A DNA stretch of 5,611 nt from the NCBI GenBank assembly GCA_027356675.1, contig DAHVXO010000117.1, positions 1 to 5,611 of the forward strand, written 5' to 3'. A program made the position numbers and the translations under genes. The DNA is from Symbiobacteriaceae bacterium (GTDB lineage: Bacteria > Bacillota_E > Symbiobacteriia > Symbiobacteriales > Symbiobacteriaceae). The stretch's first letter is position 1. Each line of letters opens with the position of its first letter. This document shows, piece by piece, positions 1-5,611 of the stretch. The notes beneath the pieces are model-generated. The model ran no database searches, was not told where the DNA came from, and saw only the letters and a list, made by a program, of their open reading frames with translations.

Positions 1-501
1 TTAGAGCGGGACCTGAAGGGCCGGAATGTAGACCACTTGCGCGGGACATTTGAAAGGGCGGCCAGCTACTACGGCGTCATCCCTGAGTACCTTTTGGCCG
101 AGACGCCCCAGGAGTATATGAAGGTCTGGTTAGGTCGGGTCGAAGGCCCGCCGACGTTTGGCCAGCGGTTAAGCATCGTGCTCCATGAATTGCAGCTCCG
201 GTGGGGAGAAGGATTCAGCCAGACTGCGGTCGCTAGCTCGATCGGCACGACGGGCGAGGCGCTCAATGACTACCTGGATGATCGGGTGCAGGTTACCACC
301 AGCGTCGCCCATCAATTGAGTGTTGCCACGGGTGCACCGGTAGAGTGGCTGGTGCCCCGGCCGACGAGCAAGTCGGGCAGGGATCCAGGCATTCAACGAG
401 TAATCGAAATGGCTGTCGCCAGTGGAATGCAGACGGGCGAATTGGAGGCACTGATCCGGGTATGGTTAGCCGCAAAAAACCAGCAACCCTCGGGGCGTTG
501 A
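1..501 (+). CDS. XRE-family regulator with tandem helix-turn-helix domains, 3' part (5' end outside window)
   Basis: The reading frame is open from base 1 to a TGA at 499-501, so the true start lies upstream. A TTG at 37 could serve as a start, but it would cut the end of a domain that is already visible. Counting the first codon as residue 1, residues about 1-34 look like the end of a first XRE/HTH_3 domain; the phrase ERAASYYGVIPEYLL is the typical last helix ('..LerlA..lGVsp.yLl'). Residues about 52-120 form a second, diverged HTH: helix 1 TFGQRLSIVLHEL, then SQTAVASSIG and TGEALNDYLDD as the candidate HTH, closing with GAPVEWLVP. A C-terminal tail of about 45 residues is predicted helical. 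The family binds DNA and usually represses nearby promoters; the target is unknown. It converges on the TPR-peptide unit, so it could be its regulator, but this is inference only. Confidence 0.8.
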   Translation, partial: LERDLKGRNVDHLRGTFERAASYYGVIPEYLLAETPQEYMKVWLGRVEGPPTFGQRLSIVLHELQLRWGEGFSQTAVASSIGTTGEALNDYLDDRVQVTTSVAHQLSVATGAPVEWLVPRPTSKSGRDPGIQRVIEMAVASGMQTGELEALIRVWLAAKNQQPSGR

Positions 502-517
502 GCTCCGAGGGTTTTCT
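485..517 (+). terminator. Intrinsic terminator of the HTH gene, probably bidirectional
   Basis: The arms AACCCTCGG (485-493) and CCGAGGGTT (505-513) are perfectly complementary over 9 bp, extendable by a G-T and a G-C pair, and TTTTCT follows. The hairpin starts inside the coding region and the stop codon (499-501) sits in its loop. On the - strand the same stem is followed, after about 5 nt, by six Ts (474-479), so it may also stop transcripts coming from the TPR-peptide unit. Confidence 0.85.
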
Positions 518-545
518 GTGGGTTGTTCAGCTGTGCCCGGATTAT

Positions 546-605
546 GCTCCCAGCGAAAACCACTCCGCAATAACGGCCGCCCCAGTGAATTCGCTTCCAG
601 CGAAA
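546..605. repeat. Imperfect 13-bp direct repeat and small hairpin in the convergent intergenic gap
   Basis: GCTCCCAGCGAAA (546-558) and GCTTCCAGCGAAA (593-605) differ at one base. The second copy is part of a 6-bp hairpin, TTCGCT (590-595) with AGCGAA (599-604) and a 3-nt loop. No T-run follows on either strand, so it is not a classic terminator. The rest of 518-626 shows no gene. Confidence 0.45.
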
Positions 606-626
606 TAGGCAGGCCGAAAAACGGAC

Positions 627-758
627 CTACTTGACCCGAATCGATGAAGACGCCGACATGGTCTGTGTCGGGCCGGGGCCGGCCAAACCAGCACTCGCCG
701 TCGCCGCCACGGCACACACGGCCATAACGAGTACGGCCAGCACCATGAACCTACGCAT
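627..758 (-). CDS. Small exported peptide precursor (43 aa), Phr-like signalling peptide candidate
   Basis: ATG is at 758-756 and TAG at 629-627. Residues 1-4 (MRRF) are a basic n-region, residues about 5-20 a hydrophobic core (MVLAVLVMAVCAVAAT), and 21-23 (ASA) a signal peptidase I AxA site. Cleavage after residue 23 would leave a 20-residue pro-region beginning GLAGPGPTQT and ending SSSIRVK. Bacillus Phr precursors have this design: about 40 residues, an export signal and an active 5-6 residue peptide usually at the C terminus; by analogy the active form might be SIRVK or SSIRVK. The start overlaps the TPR gene's stop by 8 nt, and an excellent Shine-Dalgarno lies 8 nt upstream, so expression is probably coupled. 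The gene has no recognised homologue by eye. It could instead be a small secreted protein unrelated to signalling. Confidence 0.75.
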   Translation of the reverse strand: MRRFMVLAVLVMAVCAVAATASAGLAGPGPTQTMSASSSIRVK

Positions 759-1632
759 CACGGAGTCCCCCTTTCTCAAGAATGAGGGTCAACCAATCGC
801 TGGCAGCATCTCGAAGTGCCAGGTTCCAGCGCTGATCAGCAACTACCGCGGCGTGCAGCGCCAGGGCTGCAGCGCGGCAACGGTCTCCCAATTCCCACAC
901 AGCCCGAGAAAGCCAGTACCGGACTTCGGCCAGTGGAGAAGCCCATAAATCCTCGTGGCCCACGGAAATAGCTTCGGCGCGTTCCGCCTCAACCACAGCG
1001 TCGGCGAAGCGTCTCTGACAGTAACGGACAATTGCCAGAGTGCCGCGGAGGACAAACCGCGTGAACGGGTCTTCCACATCCGGCACCTGCGCCAAAACCA
1101 CGTCTGCGTCATCGGCATTCCCACTCAGGGTTAAGGAGTAGGCCAGGTCGGCGGCAGCCTGGGCCCGCCGCACGGGATCGGCGTACGACTCCAGCGCCAG
1201 GCGGTGGTGCGGGACGGCCTTACCGTACTGCTGCAGGCGGTCGTGGGCGAGTCCGAGGGCATGATGGGCGTACGGAACCCACCCTACCGCTGTCGCGGGG
1301 AGGGCGGGAAGGACGTCGAGGAACTTGTTTGCCGCTGTTATTGCGTCGGGATAGAACCCATGGTGAGCACAGGCTACGGCCCTGTTGACGAGCAAATCAG
1401 CCCAAACGAGCGAATTGGGTTCGGCAACACGGAGACCTTGGTGTAGCAGTACCACAGCATCAGCAAGACGGCCAAGGCGAAGCGCGGCTTTACCGCCTGC
1501 CAATGGATATTCTCCGGCATGAGATCCGTATTCGCCCAGTGTGATCAGGCACTTGGCGGCCGTCACAACGGCTTCATCGCTTCCAGACAGTACGTCCGCC
1601 ACATACCGGGTGCGGAGGTCCACCTGTTCCAT
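751..1632 (-). CDS. TPR-repeat protein, Rap-like peptide-receptor candidate (293 aa)
   Basis: The protein is all-helical with about six tetratricopeptide-like units. Counting from the upstream ATG at 1656, they fall roughly at residues 50-80, 84-117, 127-160, 163-195, 198-230 and 238-272, with a capping helix at 277-295. Recurrent TPR features are visible, such as A-x-x-x-G-x(2)-A followed by Y/F-x-x-A (HHALGLAHDRLQQYGKAVPHH, NRAVACAHHGFYPDAITAAN). It has no signal peptide, membrane segment or enzyme motif, so it is probably a cytosolic binding protein. There is no N-terminal HTH, unlike PlcR or NprR; it resembles the TPR part of Rap proteins but is shorter (Raps are about 380 residues). The start at 1632 (MEQVDLRTRY) is preferred because GGGGTGAT lies 4 nt upstream; the ATGs at 1656 and 1638 have poorly placed sites. 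The small exported peptide gene overlaps its 3' end, suggesting receptor and ligand. A generic TPR adaptor remains possible. Confidence 0.8.
   Translation of the reverse strand: MEQVDLRTRYVADVLSGSDEAVVTAAKCLITLGEYGSHAGEYPLAGGKAALRLGRLADAVVLLHQGLRVAEPNSLVWADLLVNRAVACAHHGFYPDAITAANKFLDVLPALPATAVGWVPYAHHALGLAHDRLQQYGKAVPHHRLALESYADPVRRAQAAADLAYSLTLSGNADDADVVLAQVPDVEDPFTRFVLRGTLAIVRYCQRRFADAVVEAERAEAISVGHEDLWASPLAEVRYWLSRAVWELGDRCRAAALALHAAVVADQRWNLALRDAASDWLTLILEKGGLRDA
767..776 (-). promoter_or_regulatory. Strong ribosome binding site of the small peptide gene
   Basis: The - strand reads AGAAAGGGGG, 9 of 10 bases of AGAAAGGAGG, the full complement of the 16S rRNA tail, with 8 nt to the ATG at 758. 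It lies within the last codons of the TPR gene (for LEKGGLRDA). A site this good inside another gene is strong support that the 43-codon ORF is translated. Confidence 0.8.
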
Positions 1633-1636
1633 GCCC

Positions 1637-1644
1637 ATCACCCC
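1637..1644 (-). promoter_or_regulatory. Ribosome binding site deciding the TPR gene start
   Basis: The - strand GGGGTGAT matches GAGGTGAT with one change and leaves 4 nt (8 nt from the GGGG core) before the ATG at 1632. The upstream in-frame ATG at 1656 has only AGGG at 4 nt spacing, and the ATG at 1638 lies inside this site. Confidence 0.5.
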
Positions 1645-1654
1645 ATCATGTGCC

Positions 1655-1684
1655 ATTGTACCCTAATCTGTCGTTAACTTCCAG
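1655..1684 (-). promoter_or_regulatory. Possible promoter of the TPR-peptide unit
   Basis: On the - strand TACAAT (1660-1655) is a 5-of-6 match to the -10 box. An 18-bp spacer separates it from CTGGAA (1684-1679), a weak 3-of-6 -35 box. Transcription would start near 1648. That excludes the ATG at 1656 and fits the start at 1632 with a very short leader. Confidence 0.35.
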
Positions 1685-1740
1685 TATGAACACCACCCGA
1701 ATCCCTGTTTTCGCTCGACAAGAACCGACGACCTGATAAC

Positions 1741-1778
1741 AAGGGCCGGGCGAATCCGCGGCAAGTTCATTGGCCCTT
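1741..1778. repeat. 7-bp inverted repeat in the divergent intergenic region
   Basis: AAGGGCC (1741-1747) is exactly complementary to GGCCCTT (1772-1778) across a 24-nt loop. No T-run follows on either strand. It lies between the divergent TPR and acyl-CoA synthetase genes and could be a leader structure, an operator or chance. Confidence 0.3.
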
Positions 1779-1785
1779 CTCACCT

Positions 1786-1866
1786 ACATTTTCATGTCAG
1801 TCCTAAATGTGGTGCAGGATCACATCACTAAATGTCTAATCCTTTTGTGCCAGCTGAAAATTCAGC
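1786..1866. promoter_or_regulatory. Clustered repeats upstream of acyl-CoA synthetase, candidate operator region
   Basis: The palindrome GCTGAA-AA-TTCAGC (1853-1866) lies just upstream of the ribosome site. Above it are a direct repeat CTAAATGT (1803-1810 and 1828-1835, start-to-start 25 nt) and its inverse ACATTT (1786-1791). The stretch is visibly more AT-rich than its surroundings. No -35/-10 pair of good quality is visible, though TCTAAT (1835-1840) could be a -10 box. Fatty-acid degradation genes are often controlled by FadR/TetR-type repressors at such palindromes; which protein would bind here is unknown. Apart from these repeats and the inverted repeat at 1741-1778, the gap 1685-1898 shows no gene. 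Confidence 0.4.
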
Positions 1867-1880
1867 AGGTGTACAGGTTT

Positions 1881-1888
1881 GGGGGAGG
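1881..1888 (+). promoter_or_regulatory. Ribosome binding site of acyl-CoA synthetase
   Basis: GGGGGAGG lies 10 nt before the ATG at 1899. It supports that start over the in-frame TTG at 1770, which has no ribosome site and would add 43 residues with no family similarity. Confidence 0.6.
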
Positions 1889-1898
1889 TTGGGACGAA

Positions 1899-3527
<1,629 letters not shown>

Positions 3528-3538
3528 GGGTAGCGATG

Positions 3539-3575
3539 AGGCCGGGCCGCAGAGACTCAAGCCGCCCGGCCTTTT
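3539..3575 (+). terminator. Intrinsic terminator of acyl-CoA synthetase
   Basis: AGGCCGGGC (3539-3547) pairs perfectly with GCCCGGCCT (3564-3572) around a 16-nt loop, and TTTT ends at 3575. It begins 11 nt after the stop codon. The stop codon of the convergent membrane protein gene lies in the loop. On the - strand no T-run follows, so it acts mainly for the + strand gene. Confidence 0.9.
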
Positions 3576-4633
3576 GCTATCTTTCGCAGTGCGAAGACGG
3601 ACAGGCAGGCCAGCACCACCAGGGTTACGAAGCCAAACAGTGGGTATAGTACCGATAGCAGATTGCTAAAGCCTAAGCCGCTCCCCAGAAGCGCCATCGC
3701 CACCACCAGGACCACGACACCTCGGTAGCTCGCACCCAGCACGGCGGCGGCCCGGGTCGCGAACCCGTACGCGCAGGCGATGGCCGTCGTGTAGATCTCG
3801 GCCCAGAGCGCCAGGGCGTAAAACCACTGGACCGGCCGGGCGTGTAGGCGGGCCAGGAAGAGCATGGGGACTTCATATCGGCCAATCTCCGGCATGTGGG
3901 CGGTAACTGCCAGCTTGATGCCGATTCCCAGCACCCCCAGGGCCAGGCCGCCAATCACGGCGCCCCACCGCAGCACCCGCATCTCGCCCACTTCGGCCCC
4001 CAGCGGCCCCAACACCGAGACCGAGAGCACCAGGTTGTACGCCACGTAGAGCCAGGTCGCCACGAACCAGGACTTGACCGGCGCCAGGGTCGGCCAGGGT
4101 AAGGTCTTCAGTAGCATGGCTTGCAGCCCGTGAAAATCGATCGAGGCCGCCGCCAGTCCCAGCACCGCCACGGTCAGAACCGGCACCACGACGGCATTGG
4201 CCGCCATGATGCCCCGCATGCCCGCGAGGATGGTCACCCCGGTGAATCCCGCCGTCAGCAACACCCCGATAGACCGGCTCAGACCGATCTGCTCGGCGAA
4301 AATGGCCCCGCCGCCGGCGATCATCACCGTTAATGTGGCGCCGAGAAAGAGCGTGATGACCCCGTCCATGATCCGGCCAAGCCACGGCCCGCAGACCTCA
4401 TGCAGGATCTCCCGGTGCGATCGGGCACCTAACAGCCGGCCCAGTTCCATCACCAGCCCGCCATACAGACAGAAGAGCAGGGTTGCCAGGCCGATGCCAA
4501 CCAGGCCCGCCCGCCCGTACGAGGCGAAGAACCGGAGCGTCTCCTGGCCGGAGGCGAATCCGGCGCCGACCACCGTGCCCACGTAAGTGGCGGCAACCTT
4601 GAACACCCGGCTTCGGAATTCGGTGCGCGTCAC
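3557..4633 (-). CDS. YkvI-like multi-spanning membrane protein (LeuT-fold/APC-type transporter relative)
   Basis: This is a 358-residue hydrophobic protein with about ten membrane segments by eye: roughly 12-28, 40-62, 90-112, 120-140, 145-163, 188-211, 222-243, 268-296, 303-321 and 325-347. The N terminus has the family signature GTVVGAGFASGQETLRFF (19-36), a glycine-rich first helix likely broken for substrate binding, as in LeuT-fold carriers. A GAEVGEMRVLRW loop and a conserved YNLVLS (199-204) segment also fit the YkvI family, whose substrate is not known to me. The start is GTG at 4633 (read as Met-TRTEF), with GGGGTGGGG just upstream; the frame stays open far upstream, through the moeA region, but that part is not protein-like. 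The short basic tail RKIAKGRAA places the C terminus inside the cell. It is divergent from moeA; a link to molybdate or tungstate is speculation. Confidence 0.85.
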   Translation of the reverse strand: MTRTEFRSRVFKVAATYVGTVVGAGFASGQETLRFFASYGRAGLVGIGLATLLFCLYGGLVMELGRLLGARSHREILHEVCGPWLGRIMDGVITLFLGATLTVMIAGGGAIFAEQIGLSRSIGVLLTAGFTGVTILAGMRGIMAANAVVVPVLTVAVLGLAAASIDFHGLQAMLLKTLPWPTLAPVKSWFVATWLYVAYNLVLSVSVLGPLGAEVGEMRVLRWGAVIGGLALGVLGIGIKLAVTAHMPEIGRYEVPMLFLARLHARPVQWFYALALWAEIYTTAIACAYGFATRAAAVLGASYRGVVVLVVAMALLGSGLGFSNLLSVLYPLFGFVTLVVLACLSVFALRKIAKGRAA

Positions 4634-4701
4634 TTGCCCCACCCCGGTATTACCTATGTTGGCGGACTGCGGGCAGAACGGCTGAACGTGCCAACCGTCG
4701 C

Positions 4702-4731
4702 TTGCGTCCATCCCTGCCGAACCCGTATAAT
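4702..4731 (+). promoter_or_regulatory. Promoter of the moeA leader
   Basis: TATAAT (4726-4731) is a perfect -10 box. TTGCGT (4702-4707) is a partial -35 box (TTG conserved) at 18 bp. The predicted RNA start is near 4738, giving a leader of about 218 nt. The complement of the -10 region (TATTAT) may also serve the divergent membrane protein gene. Confidence 0.7.
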
Positions 4732-4761
4732 AACAACATACAACTTCACAACTACGTCCCG

Positions 4762-4875
4762 AGTCGCACCACCTGTCGGGTAATCCATGGCGGTGGCGAC
4801 CGGTCCCGGGTAACTCCCGGGCGAGGGCCTGCAGGGAAACCTTCAGGCCTCCCCACTTGGAAAGGGGCGGAATTC
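4762..4875 (+). promoter_or_regulatory. Molybdenum/tungsten cofactor riboswitch (Moco RNA) aptamer
   Basis: The structured leader lies directly upstream of moeA. CCTCCCC (4848-4854) followed by TTGGAAAGG (4857-4865) closely matches, from memory, the CCTCCC...CTGGAAAGG core of the E. coli moaA Moco leader. The helices agree: a hairpin CCCGGG-TAACT-CCCGGG (4805-4821); a long hairpin GGCCTG (4826-4831) with CAGGCC (4844-4849), continued by AGG/CCT and capped by a GAAA tetraloop (4836-4839); an enclosing short helix GGTGG (4792-4796) with CCACT (4853-4857); and a weak, imperfect closing stem near 4766-4774/4863-4870. GGGTAA (4778-4783) may match the conserved GGGTCA. The class senses Moco (or the tungsten form) and controls cofactor synthesis and transport genes. 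Moco versus Tuco subclass is unresolved; the closing stem is the weakest part. Confidence 0.82.
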
Positions 4876-4901
4876 CGGCTGCTATGCAGGCGGGCGATTC
4901 T

Positions 4902-4935
4902 GCTATCTTCCGTGAGAAGGTAGCTATTTTTGTGT
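4902..4935 (+). terminator. Leader terminator between the Moco aptamer and moeA (expression platform)
   Basis: GCTATCTTC (4902-4910) pairs with GAAGGTAGC (4916-4924), 9 bp with one G-U, around the 5-nt loop CGTGA; TATTTTTGTG follows. It sits after the aptamer and 21 nt before the moeA start, the position expected for a riboswitch-controlled transcription terminator. Confidence 0.8.
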
Positions 4936-4955
4936 CCCAAGGGACGGGATGGCGT

Positions 4956-5611
4956 ATGGAGTTCTTTGATCTGATCCCCGTTGAGGAGGCCCGCACACAG
5001 TTCCTGACCGCGAGCCGGCAGGTGCCCGCTTTCCCTGAGACCGTGTCGCTGGCCGCGGCCCGCGGCCGGGTGACCGCAGTCCCTGTCATCACTCCGTCGG
5101 ACCTGCCGCCCTTCTCCCGCACCCGTGTGGACGGTTTTGCCGTCCGGGCGGCCGACACCTTTGGTGCTTCCGAAGGCCTCCCGGCTTACCTGCGAGTGAC
5201 CGCTGAGATTTTGATGGGCCAGGCACCTGCGCTTCCGCTGAAGCCCGGCGAAGCCCAGCGCATCAGCACCGGCGGGGCGCTCCCGGATGGCTCCGATGCC
5301 GTGGTCATGATTGAACATACCGAAGCCCTTGCCACGGATGAAATCGGGGTCATGCGCCCCGTCTCCCCCGGCGAGAACGTGATGCACCAGGGCGAGGACG
5401 GTCGGGCGGGCGAGGTCATGCTTCCCGCCGGGCACGAAGTCCGGGCCCAGGAACTGGCCCTGCTCTCCTCCGCCGGGATCCTCGAAGTAGCCGTGCTCCG
5501 GCGGCCCCGCGTGGCGATTATCTCCACCGGCGATGAGCTGGTCGACCCCGGTATCGCTCCCGGACCTGGCCAGATTCGGGAGTCCAACGCTGCGGCTCTG
5601 ACCGCTCTGGT
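4956..5611 (+). CDS. moeA: Molybdopterin molybdenumtransferase MoeA (partial, 3' end outside window)
   Basis: MoeA inserts molybdate (or tungstate) into adenylylated molybdopterin, the last step of basic Mo-cofactor synthesis, in the cytosol. The first 218 residues are present; the family usually has about 400. The MoeA N-terminal domain spans about residues 5-165: GRVTAVPVITPSDLPPF (37-53), RTRVDGFAV with Asp59 (E. coli MoeA also has an essential Asp59, from memory), RISTGGALPDGSDAVV (102-117) and GENVMHQGED (139-148). The MoCF-binding domain begins at about 184 with PRVAIISTGDELV. The RTRVDGF version of the common SAMDGYAV motif suggests a distinct subgroup, perhaps handling tungsten, but this is inference. 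The ATG at 4956 (MEFFDLIPVEEA) follows GGGACGGG; an in-frame GTG at 4932 lies in the terminator tail and is unlikely. The gene is preceded by a Moco riboswitch and terminator, so it is probably repressed by its own product. Confidence 0.93.
   Translation, partial: MEFFDLIPVEEARTQFLTASRQVPAFPETVSLAAARGRVTAVPVITPSDLPPFSRTRVDGFAVRAADTFGASEGLPAYLRVTAEILMGQAPALPLKPGEAQRISTGGALPDGSDAVVMIEHTEALATDEIGVMRPVSPGENVMHQGEDGRAGEVMLPAGHEVRAQELALLSSAGILEVAVLRRPRVAIISTGDELVDPGIAPGPGQIRESNAAALTAL

Noticed and set aside
631..948. 105-residue + strand frame opposite the small peptide and TPR 3' end
   Set aside because: No domain and no good ribosome site; the - strand has two coherent, coupled genes with a strong Shine-Dalgarno.
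1741..1778. Inverted repeat considered as a terminator or riboswitch stem
   Set aside because: Only 7 bp with a 24-nt loop, no T-run, and no known aptamer signature around it; kept only as a low-confidence repeat.
1770..1898. 43-residue N-terminal extension of acyl-CoA synthetase from TTG
   Set aside because: No ribosome site before 1770, no family match in the extension, and it crosses the repeat-rich control region; ATG at 1899 fits better.
4634..5158. N-terminal extension of the YkvI-like protein through the moeA start and leader
   Set aside because: It runs antisense to moeA and the riboswitch; the family N terminus begins at TRTEF, and a GTG with an upstream G-rich ribosome site is at 4633.
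4752..5435. 227-residue antisense frame across the moeA leader and 5' end
   Set aside because: Overlaps the riboswitch, terminator and the well-supported moeA frame; no protein-like features.

Overview
The window is GC-rich with low-GC-Gram-positive-style hardware: strong AGAAAGG/GGAGG-type ribosome sites, intrinsic terminators, TTG/GTG starts, a YkvI-type membrane protein and a Rap/Phr-style arrangement. By eye this points to a high-GC member of the Firmicutes (Symbiobacterium-like Clostridia are a good guess), but no marker gene fixes the taxon.

Left part (1-1684): the 3' end of a tandem XRE-type helix-turn-helix regulator on the + strand ends in a hairpin terminator. Converging on it from the - strand is a two-gene unit: a TPR-repeat protein of about 293 residues followed, with an 8-nt overlap, by a 43-residue ORF that was too short for routine calling. 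The small ORF has a near-perfect Shine-Dalgarno, a textbook signal peptide with an AxA cleavage site, and a short polar basic tail. This is the layout of Bacillus Rap-Phr peptide signalling cassettes and is the most interesting item in the window.

Middle part (1685-3575): a 214-bp, relatively AT-rich intergenic stretch with direct and inverted repeats precedes a 542-residue medium/long-chain acyl-CoA synthetase. All ANL adenylation motifs are present, but the P-loop carries SATTG in place of the usual SGTTG. A strong terminator follows.

Right part (3557-5611): a convergent - strand gene encodes a YkvI-like multi-spanning membrane protein (358 residues). Divergent from it, a perfect TATAAT promoter drives a leader of about 218 nt that looks like a molybdenum/tungsten cofactor (Moco RNA) riboswitch with a GAAA-capped stem. 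A clear intrinsic terminator follows it, then the start of moeA (molybdopterin molybdenumtransferase), cut by the right window edge. The likely logic is feedback: enough cofactor leads to termination before moeA.

The functional blocks (peptide signalling, fatty acid activation, membrane transport, Moco synthesis) are not obviously one pathway; each has its own promoter and terminator context.
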